Positions 7,714 through 15,834 are shown, numbered from the stretch's first letter. The stretch is DNA of 64,000 nt from Scandinavium sp036409475 (GCF_036409475.1 NZ_JAYRCK010000022.1:1-64000), one strand, 5' to 3'. The notes: generated by a model from the letters alone, not told the origin. Numbers and translations: made by a program.

Positions 7714-10311
7714 GTGCTAGAAGAATACCGTAAGCACGTAGCTGAACGTGCCGCCGAGGGAATTGTTGCGAAACCTTTAGACGCAACCCAAATGGCCGCA
7801 CTCGTCGAGCTGCTGAAAGCCCCGCCTGCTGGCGAAGAAGAATTCCTGTTAGACCTTTTAATCAACCGTGTTCCGCCAGGCGTCGATGAAGCCGCCTATG
7901 TGAAAGCCGGATTCCTTGCTGCTGTCGCCAAAGGCGAAGCCACTTCCCCTCTGGTTACCCCTGAAAAAGCAATCGAACTGCTGGGCACCATGCAGGGGGG
8001 TTACAATATTCATCCTCTGATTGACGCGCTGGACAGCGCTACGCTGGCCCCGATCGCCGCTAAAGCCCTGTCTCACACGCTGCTGATGTTCGACAACTTC
8101 TACGATGTGGAAGAGAAAGCCAAAGCGGGCAACAGCTACGCGAAACAGGTGATGCAGTCCTGGGCAGACGCCGAATGGTTCCAGAGCCGTCCAGCGCTGG
8201 CAGAGAAAATCACCGTCACCGTCTTTAAAGTGACTGGCGAAACCAACACCGATGACCTGTCTCCAGCGCCGGATGCCTGGTCTCGCCCGGATATCCCACT
8301 GCACGCGCTGGCGATGCTGAAAAACGCCCGTGAAGGTATTGAGCCCGATCAGCCAGGTGCTGTCGGCCCGATCAAACAGATCGAAGCCCTGCAGAAAAAA
8401 GGCTTCCCGCTGGCTTACGTGGGTGACGTTGTCGGTACCGGCTCTTCCCGTAAATCCGCAACCAACTCCGTGCTGTGGTTCATGGGCGACGACATTCCAC
8501 ACGTGCCGAATAAGCGCGGCGGTGGTCTGTGCCTCGGTGGCAAAATTGCACCTATCTTCTTCAACACCATGGAAGATGCGGGCGCGCTGCCAATCGAAGT
8601 GGACGTGAACAACCTGAACATGGGCGACGTGATTGACGTTTACCCGTTCAAAGGCGAAGTGCGTCACCACGAAACCAACGAACTGCTGGCAAGCTTCGAG
8701 CTGAAAACTGACGTGCTGATTGACGAAGTGCGCGCCGGTGGCCGTATTCCGCTGATCATCGGCCGTGGCCTGACCACCAAAGCGCGTGAAGCGCTGGGTC
8801 TGCCGCACAGCAACGTATTCCGTCACGCGAAAGACGTTGCTGAAAGCAACCGTGGCTACTCCCTGGCACAGAAAATGGTGGGCCGCGCTTGCGGCGTAGC
8901 CGGTATTCGTCCAGGCGCGTACTGCGAGCCGAAGATGACTTCTGTCGGTTCACAGGACACCACCGGCCCAATGACCCGTGATGAGCTGAAAGACCTGGCG
9001 TGCCTGGGCTTCTCTGCTGATTTGGTGATGCAGTCCTTCTGCCACACTGCCGCTTATCCTAAGCCGGTTGACGTGACCACTCACCACACCCTGCCAGACT
9101 TCATCATGAACCGTGGCGGTGTCTCGCTGCGTCCGGGCGACGGGGTTATCCACTCCTGGCTGAACCGTATGCTGCTGCCAGATACGGTGGGTACGGGCGG
9201 TGACTCTCATACCCGTTTCCCAATCGGTATCTCCTTCCCGGCGGGTTCTGGTCTGGTGGCGTTTGCTGCTGCGACAGGCGTTATGCCGCTCGACATGCCG
9301 GAATCCGTACTGGTGCGCTTCAAAGGTAAAATGCAGCCGGGCATCACCCTGCGTGACCTTGTGCATGCAATCCCTCTGTATGCCATCAAACAGGGCCTGC
9401 TGACCGTTGAGAAGAAAGGCAAGAAGAACATCTTTTCTGGCCGCATTCTGGAGATTGAAGGTCTGCCGGATCTGAAAGTCGAGCAAGCGTTCGAACTGAC
9501 CGATGCGTCTGCTGAGCGTTCCGCTGCGGGCTGTACCATCAAACTGAACCAGGCGCCGATTGAAGAGTATCTGAACTCCAATATCGTGCTGCTGAAGTGG
9601 ATGATTGCTGAAGGCTACGGCGACCGTCGTACGCTGGAACGTCGTATCCAGGGCATGGAAAAATGGCTGGCTGAACCTATGCTGCTCGAAGCCGATGCTG
9701 ACGCAGAATACGCGGCCGTTATCGACATCGACCTGGCGGATATCAAAGAGCCAATCCTGTGTGCGCCAAACGATCCGGACGACGCGCGTCTGCTGTCTGA
9801 TGTGCAGGGCGAGAAAATCGACGAAGTGTTTATCGGTTCCTGCATGACCAACATCGGCCACTTCCGCGCGGCGGGTAAACTGCTCGATAATCACAAAGGC
9901 CAGTTGCCAACTCGCCTGTGGGTCGCGCCGCCAACCCGTATGGATGCTGCTCAGCTCACCGAAGAAGGCTATTACAGCATTTTCGGCAAGAGTGGGGCAC
10001 GTATTGAGATCCCGGGCTGTTCACTGTGCATGGGTAACCAGGCGCGTGTGGCGGACGGTTCAACGGTGGTTTCCACCTCGACCCGTAACTTCCCGAACCG
10101 TTTAGGGACGGGCGCGAATGTGTTTCTGGCCTCTGCAGAGCTGGCGGCCGTTGCGGCGCTGATCGGTAAACTGCCAACGCCGGATGAGTACCAGACGTTC
10201 GTGGCGCAGGTTGATAAGACCGCTGTAGACACGTATCGCTATCTGAACTTCGACCAACTCTCTCAGTACACCGAGAAAGCGGACGGTGTGATTTTCCAGA
10301 CTGCTGTGTAA
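7714..10311 (+). CDS. acnB: Aconitate hydratase B
   Basis: Bifunctional aconitase/2-methylisocitrate dehydratase of the TCA cycle: citrate to isocitrate through a [4Fe-4S] cluster in the cytoplasm; the apo form binds mRNA in E. coli. The 865 residues equal the E. coli length, and the N-terminus MLEEYRKHVAERAAEGI is that of AcnB with its HEAT-like domain. The cluster ligands appear as Cys710 (GSCMTNIGHF) and Cys769/Cys772 (GCSLCMGNQ). Translation starts at GTG 7714, preceded by GAGGAG. The gene is monocistronic; a BIME follows it. Its codon use is that of a highly expressed gene. Confidence 0.98.
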   Translation: MLEEYRKHVAERAAEGIVAKPLDATQMAALVELLKAPPAGEEEFLLDLLINRVPPGVDEAAYVKAGFLAAVAKGEATSPLVTPEKAIELLGTMQGGYNIHPLIDALDSATLAPIAAKALSHTLLMFDNFYDVEEKAKAGNSYAKQVMQSWADAEWFQSRPALAEKITVTVFKVTGETNTDDLSPAPDAWSRPDIPLHALAMLKNAREGIEPDQPGAVGPIKQIEALQKKGFPLAYVGDVVGTGSSRKSATNSVLWFMGDDIPHVPNKRGGGLCLGGKIAPIFFNTMEDAGALPIEVDVNNLNMGDVIDVYPFKGEVRHHETNELLASFELKTDVLIDEVRAGGRIPLIIGRGLTTKAREALGLPHSNVFRHAKDVAESNRGYSLAQKMVGRACGVAGIRPGAYCEPKMTSVGSQDTTGPMTRDELKDLACLGFSADLVMQSFCHTAAYPKPVDVTTHHTLPDFIMNRGGVSLRPGDGVIHSWLNRMLLPDTVGTGGDSHTRFPIGISFPAGSGLVAFAAATGVMPLDMPESVLVRFKGKMQPGITLRDLVHAIPLYAIKQGLLTVEKKGKKNIFSGRILEIEGLPDLKVEQAFELTDASAERSAAGCTIKLNQAPIEEYLNSNIVLLKWMIAEGYGDRRTLERRIQGMEKWLAEPMLLEADADAEYAAVIDIDLADIKEPILCAPNDPDDARLLSDVQGEKIDEVFIGSCMTNIGHFRAAGKLLDNHKGQLPTRLWVAPPTRMDAAQLTEEGYYSIFGKSGARIEIPGCSLCMGNQARVADGSTVVSTSTRNFPNRLGTGANVFLASAELAAVAALIGKLPTPDEYQTFVAQVDKTAVDTYRYLNFDQLSQYTEKADGVIFQTAV

Positions 10312-10328
10312 AAGCTAGCGCTAAAAAT

Positions 10329-10397
10329 GTAGGCCGGGCAAACGCAGTGCCGCCCGGCAATTCTTTGCCGGATGTCGCTAACGCTTATCCGGCCTAC
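10329..10397. repeat. BIME (REP pair) after acnB
   Basis: Two head-to-head REP units, GTAGGCCGGGCAAACGCAGT... (10329-10358) and TGCCGGATGTCGC...CCGGCCTAC (10366-10397), forming a long imperfect palindrome at the acnB 3' end. It probably stabilises the 3' end or acts as a gyrase/IHF site, by analogy with E. coli BIMEs. Confidence 0.8.
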
Positions 10398-10520
10398 AAA
10401 AGACAAAACCTCACTTCCTTCGACGTGGGGTTTTTATTTTCCACTCCTGACACCCGTCCCGCTTTTTATCTCCCTTCTATCTGCGATAATTACGCCAATG
10501 GCTTTGCAGAGGAAAACATC

Positions 10521-10883
10521 ATGGATTACGAATTTCTGCGCGACATCACCGGGGTGGTGAAAGTGCGTATGTCGATGGGCCACGAAGTGGTAGGGCACTG
10601 GTTTAATGAAGAAGTGAAAGAGAACCTCTCACTGCTCGACGAAGTGGAAGCCGCGGCACAGGCCGTAAAAGGCACCGAGAACGCCTGGCAGCGAGCCGGG
10701 CATGAATATACCGTCTGGCTGGACGGGGAAGAGGTGATGGTGCGCGCCAACCAGCTTGAATTCTCCGGCGATGAGATGGAAGAGGGCATGAGCTATTACG
10801 ATGAAGAGAGCCTGTCGATGTGCGGCGTAGAGGATTTTCTTCAGGTAGTGACGGCGTATCGGGAGTTCGTCAGCAAAAAGTGA
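10521..10883 (+). CDS. yacL: UPF0231 family protein YacL
   Basis: A 120-residue cytoplasmic protein of unknown function, the same length as E. coli YacL and in the same place after acnB. It is very acidic (EEVKENLSLLDEVEAAAQAV; SGDEMEEGMSYYDEES) and has no signal peptide or membrane segment. The start is the ATG at 10521 with GAGG seven bases upstream; an upstream in-frame GTG-type start would extend it into the BIME and is rejected. A rho-independent terminator follows directly. Confidence 0.9.
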   Translation: MDYEFLRDITGVVKVRMSMGHEVVGHWFNEEVKENLSLLDEVEAAAQAVKGTENAWQRAGHEYTVWLDGEEVMVRANQLEFSGDEMEEGMSYYDEESLSMCGVEDFLQVVTAYREFVSKK

Positions 10884-10902
10884 TCGTCAGTAGCGTTGAA
10901 CG

Positions 10903-10928
10903 GCCGGGATTCTTTCCCGGCTTTTTTT
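10903..10928 (+). terminator. Rho-independent terminator of yacL
   Basis: GCCGGGA / TCCCGGC stem with a 5-base loop followed by seven T. Confidence 0.9.
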
Positions 10929-10933
10929 TAACC

Positions 10934-11044
10934 AAAATGATTAATTGATTTTATATAATCATTTTAAAACTGTGATCTGGGACGATTGTGTCTTCATCAT
11001 GATTAAATATAATCAATATGATTTTATTTAATCATGATGAAGAC
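10934..11044 (+). promoter_or_regulatory. Promoter with three palindromic operators for the kdgT-dtnK-pdxA2 operon
   Basis: Three 18-bp sites share the form WTGATT-N6-AATCAW: TTGATTTTATATAATCAT (10945-10962), ATGATTAAATATAATCAA (10999-11016) and ATGATTTTATTTAATCAT (11018-11035). The last two are 19 bp apart centre to centre and lie inside a larger perfect 20-bp inverted repeat (10990-11009 / 11025-11044, 15-base spacer). A promoter TTGTGT (10986-10991), 16-base spacer, TATAAT (11008-11013) overlaps site 2; site 3 covers the likely start point. This is the layout of a repressor-controlled promoter. The DeoR-family gene at the end of the operon is the obvious candidate regulator. Confidence 0.75.
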
Positions 11045-11056
11045 GGGTGGGACGAC

Positions 11057-12010
11057 ATGAATATCAAAAAAGCAATTGAGCGAGTTCCCGGCGGCATGAT
11101 GGTCGTGCCATTAGTCATTGGGGCAATTATCAATACGTTTGCGCCTCAGGCGCTGGAGATTGGCGGCTTTACCACCGCTTTGTTTAAAAATGGCGCCGCG
11201 CCTTTAATTGGTGCTTTCCTTCTTTGCATGGGTGCTGGGATCAGCGTCAAAGCGGCGCCACAGGCCTTGTTGCAAGGCGGCACAATCACCCTCACAAAAC
11301 TCCTCATCGCCATTGCTCTGGGGCTGGGCGTAGAGCATCTGTTCGGTACTGAAGGGATTTTCGGCTTAAGTGGTGTGGCAATCATTGCCGCGATGAGCAA
11401 CTCCAACGGCGGTCTTTATGCAGCGCTAGTGGGCGAGTTCGGAAATGAGCGCGATGTGGGCGCGATTTCTATTTTGTCGCTGAACGATGGACCTTTCTTC
11501 ACCATGATCGCACTGGGCGCGGCGGGTATGGCTAACATTCCAATTATGGCGCTGGTGGCGGTGCTGATCCCTCTGTTGGTTGGCATGACTTTGGGGAATC
11601 TCGACCCGAATATGCGTGACTTCCTGACCAAAGGCGGGCCGTTATTGATTCCTTTCTTCGCTTTCGCGCTTGGTGCCGGAATTAATCTTGAAATGCTTTT
11701 GCAGGGCGGCCTGGCGGGGATCCTGCTCGGCGTACTGACCACGTTTATTGGCGGCTTCTTTACCATTCGATCCGACCGCTTAGTGGGCGGCAGCGGTATC
11801 GCGGGGGCAGCTGCTTCAAGTACGGCAGGGAATGCGGTGGCAACGCCGCTTGCCATCGCGCAGGCCGATCCATCATTGGCCACGGTTGCTGCAGCGGCTG
11901 CACCGTTAATTGCCGCATCGGTTATCACCACCGCTATTCTGACGCCGATATTGACCTCATGGGTTGCGAAGAAACAGGCACGACAGGTGGCTCAGGAGAA
12001 AAACGCATGA
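11057..12010 (+). CDS. KdgT-like 2-keto-3-deoxygluconate/sugar-acid permease
   Basis: A 317-residue inner-membrane carrier of the KdgT family with about ten hydrophobic helices; the N-terminus (MNIKKAIERVPGGMMVVPLV) and GAGISVKAAPQALLQGG are family-like. It probably imports a sugar acid. The ATG at 11057 is chosen: an in-frame ATG at 11018 lies inside the operator, with no ribosome site. Its stop overlaps the kinase start (ATGA), so the two are coupled. The neighbourhood (four-carbon acid kinase and PdxA2) argues that the real substrate is a four-carbon acid such as D-threonate rather than ketodeoxygluconate; that is inference. Confidence 0.85.
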   Translation: MNIKKAIERVPGGMMVVPLVIGAIINTFAPQALEIGGFTTALFKNGAAPLIGAFLLCMGAGISVKAAPQALLQGGTITLTKLLIAIALGLGVEHLFGTEGIFGLSGVAIIAAMSNSNGGLYAALVGEFGNERDVGAISILSLNDGPFFTMIALGAAGMANIPIMALVAVLIPLLVGMTLGNLDPNMRDFLTKGGPLLIPFFAFALGAGINLEMLLQGGLAGILLGVLTTFIGGFFTIRSDRLVGGSGIAGAAASSTAGNAVATPLAIAQADPSLATVAAAAAPLIAASVITTAILTPILTSWVAKKQARQVAQEKNA

Positions 12011-13278
12011 AAATGATCGTTATCGCTGACGATTTCACGGGGGCGAACGACACCGGTGTGCAGTTGGCGAAAAAGGGAGCCAGAACGGAAGTGATGCTCA
12101 GTGCAGCACAGAAACCTTCACGCCGTGCAGATGTGTTGATCGTCAATACGGAAAGCAGAGCACTGCCCGCAGAGCAAGCTGCATACTCCGTTGGAGAAGC
12201 TCTTGCGTCGTGGTGTGAAAGGGCGACGCCGCCGCTGGTGTACAAGAAAATTGATTCTACCTTCAGGGGAAACGTTGGGGCAGAAGTCGTGGCAGCGATG
12301 CAAGCCAGTGGTCGTCGTATCGCCGTCATTGCGGCGGCCATCCCTTCTGCAGGACGCACCACGCAGAAGGGGCTTTGTCTGGTCAACGGAACACCGCTTC
12401 TGGACACCGAGTTTGCCAGCGATCCGAAAACACCGATTACCTCTTCGCGCATTGCCGAACTGATTGCACTGCAAAGTGAGTTGCCGGTTCATGAAGTCCA
12501 TCTCGACGATCTCAGACGTGGGCGGCTCAGTGCTCTTCTGAAAGCCTGGGCTGATGAAGGCGAATGTATGGTCGTTGTCGATGCCGTGGAAGATCGCGAT
12601 TTGATGTTGGTCGCTCAGGCACTTTGCGAGCAAAAGCAGTTTCCACTGATGGTGGGAGCGGCGGGCCTCGCCAATGCTTTGCCCGTCAGTCTCTTTATGC
12701 AGGAACAGCAGGCGCTACCCGTGCTGGTGGTTGCCGGATCGATGAGCGAAGCCACGCGCAGACAGGTCGATCGTGCGCTTTGCGAAGGGCGGGCGGACGT
12801 TGTCGATATCGATGCATCCCGCCTGATTTCTTCGTCGTTTGCCTTCGAAATCGCTGCTGTTGCAGAGCAAGCGTGCGCACAGCTAAGTCGCCAGCACCAT
12901 ACGATTTTACGTACCAGCCGAAGTGCGCAAGACAGGCAGTTGATTGATGAGTTATGCCAGACGGCCGGAATGAACCGTCAGCAACTGGGTGAAGTCTTAA
13001 GCCAACGTATCGGGGAAATCACGCTAAAAATTCTGGCACAGGCGCGAGTCGGCGGCCTGTTTCTGACAGGGGGCGATATTGCTACTGCGGTTGCCAGCGC
13101 GCTGGGCGCAGAGGGATATCGAATTCAGAGCGAAGTCGCACCCTGCATTCCTTGCGGGACATTCATCAACAGCGAACTGGACGATTTGCCGGTGATCACC
13201 AAGGCCGGGGGATTTGGTTCAGACAGCACGCTGTGTGATGCGCTTTATTTTATTGAGGAGATGTACTGTGGGCACTAA
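12007..13278 (+). CDS. dtnK: Four-carbon acid sugar kinase (DUF1537), probable D-threonate kinase
   Basis: A 423-residue ATP-dependent kinase of the DUF1537 family. The N-terminal domain starts MKMIVIADDFTGANDTGVQL, the family's substrate-binding signature, and KIDSTFRGN follows near residue 80. The C-terminal nucleotide domain contains GGLFLTGGDIATAV and ITKAGGFG. In Salmonella, from recall, the orthologous cluster converts D-threonate to D-threonate 4-phosphate. The start overlaps the permease stop by 4 bases, and the 3' end overlaps pdxA2 by 11 bases. Family members also act on L-threonate or erythronate derivatives, so substrate assignment rests on the matching gene order. Confidence 0.8.
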   Translation: MKMIVIADDFTGANDTGVQLAKKGARTEVMLSAAQKPSRRADVLIVNTESRALPAEQAAYSVGEALASWCERATPPLVYKKIDSTFRGNVGAEVVAAMQASGRRIAVIAAAIPSAGRTTQKGLCLVNGTPLLDTEFASDPKTPITSSRIAELIALQSELPVHEVHLDDLRRGRLSALLKAWADEGECMVVVDAVEDRDLMLVAQALCEQKQFPLMVGAAGLANALPVSLFMQEQQALPVLVVAGSMSEATRRQVDRALCEGRADVVDIDASRLISSSFAFEIAAVAEQACAQLSRQHHTILRTSRSAQDRQLIDELCQTAGMNRQQLGEVLSQRIGEITLKILAQARVGGLFLTGGDIATAVASALGAEGYRIQSEVAPCIPCGTFINSELDDLPVITKAGGFGSDSTLCDALYFIEEMYCGH

Positions 13279-14251
13279 GATTGTTGCAATCACCATGGGC
13301 GACCCTGCGGGGATTGGGCCTGAAATTATCGTTAAAGCACTCACCGAAGATGACCTCAACGGCGCGCCGCTGGTCGTGGTCGGCTGCCTGCATACACTGA
13401 AGCGTTTACAGGCTAACGGTCTGGCTAAGGGCGTTGAATTTCGCGCTATTACCGAGGTAGCAGCAGCACGCTTCACGCCTGGTGTCATCCACGTGATTGA
13501 TGAACCGCTGGCGGAACCCCAGGCACTGGAGCCAGGTAAAGTGCAGGCTCAGGCAGGGGATCTTGCTTATCGTTGTGTAAAACGAGCCACGGCGCTGGCG
13601 TTGAAAGGAGACGTTCAGGCCATCGCCACCGCACCGCTAAACAAAGAGGCGCTGCACCTTGCCGGGCACAACTATCCAGGGCACACCGAGCTGTTGGCGA
13701 CACTGACCGAAAGCCGCGATTACGCAATGGTGCTTTTTACTGACAAGTTGAAAGTCATTCATGTCTCTACCCATATCGCCTTGCGTAAATTCCTGGATAC
13801 GCTGAACACACCTCGCGTAGAAACCGTTATCGGCATTGCTGATACTTTTCTCAAACGCGTGGGTTACGCCAAACCGAGAATCGCCGTCGCTGGAGTGAAT
13901 CCGCATGCGGGCGAAAATGGTTTGTTCGGTGATGAAGAGAGCCGTTTCCTGGCACCTGCCATTGCCAGCACCAAAGCCAAAGGTATCGACGTTTACGGGC
14001 CGTGCCCGCCAGATACTGTTTTCCTGCAGGCCTACGAAGGGCAGTACGATATGGTGGTCGCGATGTATCACGACCAGGGGCATATTCCGTTGAAGCTGTT
14101 AGGTTTTTACGACGGTGTAAACATTACCGCTGGTCTGCCATTCATTCGCACGTCCGCGGATCATGGGACTGCGTTTGATATCGCCTGGACGGGAAAAGCA
14201 AAATCTGAGAGCATGGCCGTATCGATCAAACTGGCAATGCAACTGGCGTAA
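13268..14251 (+). CDS. pdxA2: PdxA2-type 4-phosphate sugar-acid dehydrogenase (D-threonate-4-phosphate)
   Basis: A 327-residue PdxA-family NAD-dependent dehydrogenase. It should oxidise and decarboxylate the 4-phosphorylated acid made by the kinase to dihydroxyacetone phosphate, feeding glycolysis. Family motifs are MGDPAGIGPEI at the N-terminus, TAPLNKEALHLAGHNYPGHTE with a metal-binding His, VNPHAGENGLFG, and MYHDQGHIPLKLLGF with another. The start is GTG 13268 after GAGGAG, inside the 3' end of the kinase gene. The biosynthetic PdxA (vitamin B6) would normally sit with ksgA/surA, so the context marks this as the catabolic paralogue. Confidence 0.85.
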   Translation: MGTKIVAITMGDPAGIGPEIIVKALTEDDLNGAPLVVVGCLHTLKRLQANGLAKGVEFRAITEVAAARFTPGVIHVIDEPLAEPQALEPGKVQAQAGDLAYRCVKRATALALKGDVQAIATAPLNKEALHLAGHNYPGHTELLATLTESRDYAMVLFTDKLKVIHVSTHIALRKFLDTLNTPRVETVIGIADTFLKRVGYAKPRIAVAGVNPHAGENGLFGDEESRFLAPAIASTKAKGIDVYGPCPPDTVFLQAYEGQYDMVVAMYHDQGHIPLKLLGFYDGVNITAGLPFIRTSADHGTAFDIAWTGKAKSESMAVSIKLAMQLA

Positions 14252-14260
14252 TTCCCTGTT

Positions 14261-15028
14261 ATGAAAGGACAACACCGTCTGGATAATATTGTGGCGTATC
14301 TGAAAAACCATACGCTGGTTACGGTAGAACAATTGGTTGAGGCGGTTGATGCTTCCCCGGCCACTATCCGACGTGATTTGATCAAACTCGACGAACAGGG
14401 CGTGATCAGCCGAAGCCATGGCGGCGTTGCGCTACGCCGCTTTGAACCTGTGCAACCCACCACCAATGAAAAGCAATTGCGATCGCCCGCAGAGAAAAAG
14501 GCGATCGCTCGTTTTGCTGCCTCGTTAGTTAAAGCGGGTGATGCAGTTGTTTTGGATGCCGGAACCACCATGCTCGAACTGGCAAAATGTTTAACGCATT
14601 TGCCACTGCGGGTGATTACGGTGGATTTGCATATTGCGCTGTTCCTGTCGGAGTTCAGGCAAATTGAGGTCACGATTGTCGGTGGCCGAATTGACGACAG
14701 CAGTCAGTCCTGCATTGGTGAGTATGGCCGTAAAATGCTGCGCAGCGTTTTCCCGGATATTGCGTTCATGAGCTGTAACTCCTGGGGCGCAGAGACTGGG
14801 GTGACAACACCGACAGAAGACAAAGCAGGGCTGAAACAGGAAATCATCGCTAATGCTCAGCGCAAAGTCCTGTTAGCCGATAGCAGCAAATATGGGGCGC
14901 ACTCGCTGTTCACGGTGGCAACGCTCGAAGACTTCACGGAAGTGATCACCGATTCACATCTTCCACAATCGGTACAAACTGAGTTAGCCCGGCGAGATAT
15001 CGCGCTTAAGTTAGTTCAGCCAGAATAA
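14261..15028 (+). CDS. DeoR-family transcriptional regulator of the threonate-type operon
   Basis: A 255-residue repressor-type protein, 9 bases after pdxA2 and the last gene of the operon. The N-terminal winged helix-turn-helix (RLDNIVAYLKNHTLVTVEQL, ATIRRDLIKLDEQG) is the DeoR signature. The C-terminal domain (about 75-235) is the DeoRC sugar-phosphate sensor, with VLDAGTTMLELAKCL and LLADSSKYG. It should bind a phosphorylated pathway intermediate and probably acts at the three palindromes upstream of the permease gene. That match is inferred from position; no other candidate operator is visible in the operon. Confidence 0.88.
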   Translation: MKGQHRLDNIVAYLKNHTLVTVEQLVEAVDASPATIRRDLIKLDEQGVISRSHGGVALRRFEPVQPTTNEKQLRSPAEKKAIARFAASLVKAGDAVVLDAGTTMLELAKCLTHLPLRVITVDLHIALFLSEFRQIEVTIVGGRIDDSSQSCIGEYGRKMLRSVFPDIAFMSCNSWGAETGVTTPTEDKAGLKQEIIANAQRKVLLADSSKYGAHSLFTVATLEDFTEVITDSHLPQSVQTELARRDIALKLVQPE

Positions 15029-15046
15029 CAGCGCCCGCGGGCGCTG
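15029..15046. terminator. Perfect 18-base GC-rich palindrome after the DeoR gene
   Basis: CAGCGCCCGCGGGCGCTG is fully self-complementary. It sits between the DeoR-type gene and the speED remnants that converge on it. No T-run follows, so termination is only likely. Confidence 0.5.
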
Positions 15047-15057
15047 CTGGTCGTGGC

Positions 15058-15208
15058 TCACACGGCCGGCATATTCCGTCCGTAGTAGATTTCACGCATC
15101 TCTTTCCACAGTAAATCCGTAATTGCTTTGCGCTCCCTGTGGTTCGTAGTCCTGCCGCGCGATATTAAGAATATTGGCGCCGATAATCGAGCAGGTCTCA
15201 GAGAGGAT
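15058..15208 (-). pseudogene. speD: speD remnant (S-adenosylmethionine decarboxylase), two fragments
   Basis: Two short pieces of SpeD in its normal order. 15208-15131 reads [20 protein letters not shown] followed by YEPQGA, corresponding to about residues 51-76 of the 264-residue enzyme. 15135-15058, in another frame, reads [20 protein letters not shown] and ends NMPAV-stop, the native C-terminus. The ~165 residues between are missing; the join shares GAGCG with both sides. The catalytic Ser/pyruvoyl region (ESHPEGG area) is lost. SpeD makes the aminopropyl donor for spermidine; this remnant cannot. The neighbours (speE remnant, yacC, cueO) confirm the locus. Confidence 0.9.
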
Positions 15209-15299
15209 CCGTCTTCTCGTGATACAGCACGTTTTCGACGGTAAAGTACTGACCAAACTGGTCGTGCAGCGTTTCATGCCACACCTTGTTATTGGTCAT
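15207..15299 (-). pseudogene. speE: speE remnant (spermidine synthase), first 31 codons
   Basis: The N-terminus of spermidine synthase is intact: ATG at 15299 with an AGGAGG ribosome site, reading [20 protein letters not shown] then [11 protein letters not shown], close to E. coli SpeE. After residue 31 the sequence jumps straight into speD at GGATCC, where GATC is common to both genes. About 255 codons of speE and the first ~50 of speD are gone. The retained start codon and ribosome site, and good residue conservation, suggest a fairly recent loss. A leftover peptide of 33 residues (ending PL-stop) could still be translated. Confidence 0.9.
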
Positions 15300-15359
15300 G
15301 GGTTGAACCCTCCTTCGTTAACACCCCGTCAAAATGGGCGCAACATCATAGCCAACAAT

Positions 15360-15377
15360 GACCGTGGATGCACGGTC
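15360..15377 (-). terminator. Stem-loop between yacC and the speE remnant
   Basis: Perfect GACCGTG / CACGGTC stem with a 4-base loop, 30 bases after the yacC stop. It has no strong T-run on the minus strand, so it may be a weak terminator or attenuator. Confidence 0.4.
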
Positions 15378-15407
15378 GTTATTTCAGCAAGGTGAGTTCA
15401 GTGGGGC

Positions 15408-15755
15408 TTATTTGACGTAGGCAAGCAGGCTCAGGGAATCACGGGCCAGCGCTTTGCACTTTTTTGAGGTCGGGATGCGGATGCCACTGAGATCACGATA
15501 GCTGTCTTCGCCCAGCGCTTTCATGTTGAAGGTATCGTAGTTGCTGAGATCCCACTGATTTTGCTGAGCAAAAAAGACCAAAGCACGACGAATTTGCTGG
15601 TTCGGTAAATTCTGGTAACCACAGTCGTTTTTCAGGAACACAAACACCGCCGTCAGATCGGCCATATCTTCGGCCTCGGATTCGCTTAACGCATAGCTAT
15701 TAGAGGAAATTGCCAGCAAAGCACCGAGTACCACAGTTCTGAAAAACGTCTTCAT
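15408..15755 (-). CDS. yacC: YacC, small exported PulS/OutS-like protein
   Basis: A 115-residue protein with a signal peptide (MKTFFRTVVLGALLAISSNS, then YA before LSESEAED) and the same length and end (DSLSLLAYVK) as E. coli YacC. The mature part belongs to the PulS/OutS pilotin-like family; two cysteines (NDCGYQN and SKKCKAL) could form a disulfide. Pilotins escort type II secretin, but no secretion operon is visible nearby, so that role is only a family association. The ATG at 15755 is used rather than in-frame upstream ATGs, since it gives a proper signal peptide. In E. coli, yacC precedes speE-speD. Confidence 0.9.
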   Translation of the reverse strand: MKTFFRTVVLGALLAISSNSYALSESEAEDMADLTAVFVFLKNDCGYQNLPNQQIRRALVFFAQQNQWDLSNYDTFNMKALGEDSYRDLSGIRIPTSKKCKALARDSLSLLAYVK

Positions 15756-15834
15756 TTTAATTACCATTGCATCCACGAAATTCAACGTTAGCACACTTCT
15801 CAGGCCTGCGCAGGGCTTTATTAAGGGATTCTTC

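Noticed and set aside
7858..9894. Long antisense reading frames (322 and 314 codons) opposite acnB
   Set aside because: They mirror the biased codon use of acnB, have no ribosome site and resemble no family.
15092..15277. 61-codon minus-strand frame in the yacC-DeoR gap
   Set aside because: It reads across the speE-speD junctions in mixed frames; the region is better explained as pseudogene scar.
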